Source: Paenibacillus sp. N3.4 (GTDB lineage Bacteria; Bacillota; Bacilli; Paenibacillales; NBRC-103111). Taken from it: a stretch of DNA of 64,000 nt. Under the pieces are notes generated by a model. It worked only from the letters and a program-made list of their open reading frames with translations. It made no database searches and had not been told where the DNA came from. Position numbers and translations under genes: made by a program. Where the stretch lies: positions 1 to 64,000 of the forward strand of contig NZ_VRTT01000023.1 of assembly GCF_008017805.1 (NCBI RefSeq), in the 5' to 3' direction. Every line of letters starts with the position of its first letter. Position 1 is the first letter of the stretch. Shown here piece by piece: positions 62,839 through 64,000 of the stretch.

Positions 62839-63742
62839 TCGTCCTTGGAGCTCTGGGGAGGTGGATGCTGCCCCATGTCCAGCGCTTTCTGGAGGCGCAT
62901 GGTCAAGTCGAGCCAAACTATAAAGGGGTATCCATCCCTCGTGGCATGGGGATTATGTTAAGCATGCTCGTATGGCTGCAGGAGCTTTTTCTGACACTGA
63001 TTAGTAAGGCTTTTGATTTACTGCATACTGCTCAATGGTCAAGTTTTTTTCATTCTATTGAAGCTAATTTCCGGGTGTATACCTTGGCGGCTACTTTCAT
63101 TTTCTTGTTAGGCTGGACAGATGATTTAATGGGCAGTAAGGTCGTGAAAGGCTTTAAAGGACACATGCGATATTGCAAAGAAAATGGGACGTTATCTATG
63201 GGGGCGGTCAAAGCCATAGGCACGTTAGGTACAGCAGCCTGGCTGGTAGCAGTCGGTAGACAAGAGCAAACCCCCATCTGGCAGATGGGGGTTGGGCTCA
63301 TACTCGTCACACTGAGCACGAATACGATGAACTTACTGGATGTTCGTCCGGGAAGATCCTTGAAAGTATTCCTTGGTGTTTCTAGCGCAGTTTTCGTATA
63401 TGGATGTCTGGTCAGCGGCATAGCGTCTCTTTTTCCAATGATTCCTGTATGTATGGGTGGACTTGTATTGTATGGCACGGATCTAAAAGCAAAAGGTATG
63501 CTTGGAGATGCCGGCGCAATCTACTTGGATTTACCCTTGGTTATAGCTTCATCCAGGTGATGCCATGGCTGCCTCAACTTGTGCTTGTTGTTTTATTAAT
63601 CTACGTCCATAAGCAGGCGGAAATAAGCTCGCTGACCCATGTCATCGAACGGAATCGGATTCTGAATTGGCTAGACCGCTTGGGCCGACATAAAGTCCGG
63701 TCTTATTTGCGGCGCGGGGCTTTAAATCTCGGCGCAACATAA
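62808..63742 (+). pseudogene. MraY-like glycosyl-1-phosphate transferase, frameshifted near the end
   Basis: A polytopic membrane protein with PRGMGIMLSM, LLGWTDDLMGSK and NTMNLLDVRPGRSLK, the catalytic loops of the MraY/WecA (GT4) superfamily. At about 63519 (GCAATC) one A is missing: after GMLGDAGA the correct frame continues NLLGFTLGYSFIQVMPWLPQ and ends at 63742, giving about 311 residues. As written it stops at 63560 after ASSR. The MraY essential for peptidoglycan is elsewhere in the usual dcw cluster, so this is a second, envelope-related enzyme coupled to the GT2 and SteA genes. Confidence 0.78.
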
Positions 63743-63960
63743 TTGCGTTTGCGATCACGGAAGAATGTCCAGCCTCCAATGAAAGAGACACCGATGAGAA
63801 ATAACACGAGGCCCAGGAAAAATTTGCCCCAAAGCATATGACCGTCCGTGTTGAATTGGGCAAAAATGGCATCCTTCATCGCAAGAAAGCCATAGGTAGC
63901 CGTCAAGCCAGGTATAACAAGTAAAAGAATGGCAATAAATCGATAAAATGGCGCTCTCAT
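63703..63960 (-). CDS. yqzF: DUF2627 small membrane protein
   Basis: An 85-residue protein with two membrane helices (FIAILLLVIPGLTATYGFLAM and a second near residues 47–67) matching DUF2627 (YqzF). It overlaps the end of the MraY-like gene by 40 bases, tail to tail. In B. subtilis yqzF lies downstream of spo0A near the bkd genes, so its appearance here indicates the far side of the spo0A neighbourhood. Confidence 0.8.
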   Translation of the reverse strand: MRAPFYRFIAILLLVIPGLTATYGFLAMKDAIFAQFNTDGHMLWGKFFLGLVLFLIGVSFIGGWTFFRDRKRNYVAPRFKAPRRK

Positions 63961-64000
63961 AGCTGCTCCTTCGTCCTAGTACTTCTGTTTTCTATCATCA

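Overview
The window reads as a chromosome segment of an endospore-forming Firmicute of the Paenibacillaceae type. It holds a complete spoIIIA operon, the accBC–asp23–nusB–folD–xseAB–ispA–dxs–tlyA–argR–recN–spoIVB–spo0A block in classical order, the comAB pair for spore sulfolactate, cwlJ and two yjcZ genes. The genus is inferred from gene order and protein style; no rRNA or tRNA is present to confirm it.

Layout. 1–24.6 kb is core chromosome: the lysC 3' end, a UPF0756 membrane gene, comBA, yqhV, spoIIIAA–AH, accBC, the Asp23/AmaP module, then the nusB-to-spo0A run of cofactor, isoprenoid, repair and sporulation genes. 24.6–47.7 kb is AT-rich accessory DNA with small, mostly solitary genes: a Thg1-like 3'-5' polymerase coupled to a polynucleotide-kinase-like protein, cwlJ, acetyltransferases, a methyltransferase, SUKH-type immunity-like remnants and a PD-(D/E)XK nuclease. 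A more GC-rich ECF sigma/anti-sigma envelope operon (37–40.3 kb) is embedded in it. 47.7–59.7 kb holds a guanylate-kinase-like gene and a B12-riboswitch-controlled operon cbiH60-X-J-C-D-ET-L-F-G-A, which covers the anaerobic corrin ring steps from sirohydrochlorin to cobyrinate a,c-diamide. 59.7–64 kb returns to core-like genes (steA, a GT2 glycosyltransferase, a MraY-like transferase, a DUF2627 gene).

The most striking feature is repeated reading-frame damage. At least ten genes or remnants are split by single-base shifts, nearly all in or next to short homopolymers, including the sporulation regulator spo0A (DNA-binding half out of frame) and the sporulation protease spoIVB. The spo0A promoter (sigma-H elements and three 0A boxes) and all eight spoIIIA genes look intact. 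Either the assembly carries homopolymer indel errors, or this lineage has recently lost sporulation; the sequence alone cannot decide, although the number and type of events favours sequencing error for many of them.

The best candidate for a little-described system is the two-gene Thg1-like/kinase operon at 25.07–26.24 kb, whose enzyme logic (phosphorylate a 5'-OH end, then rebuild the 5' end by 3'-5' addition) suggests RNA 5'-end repair.
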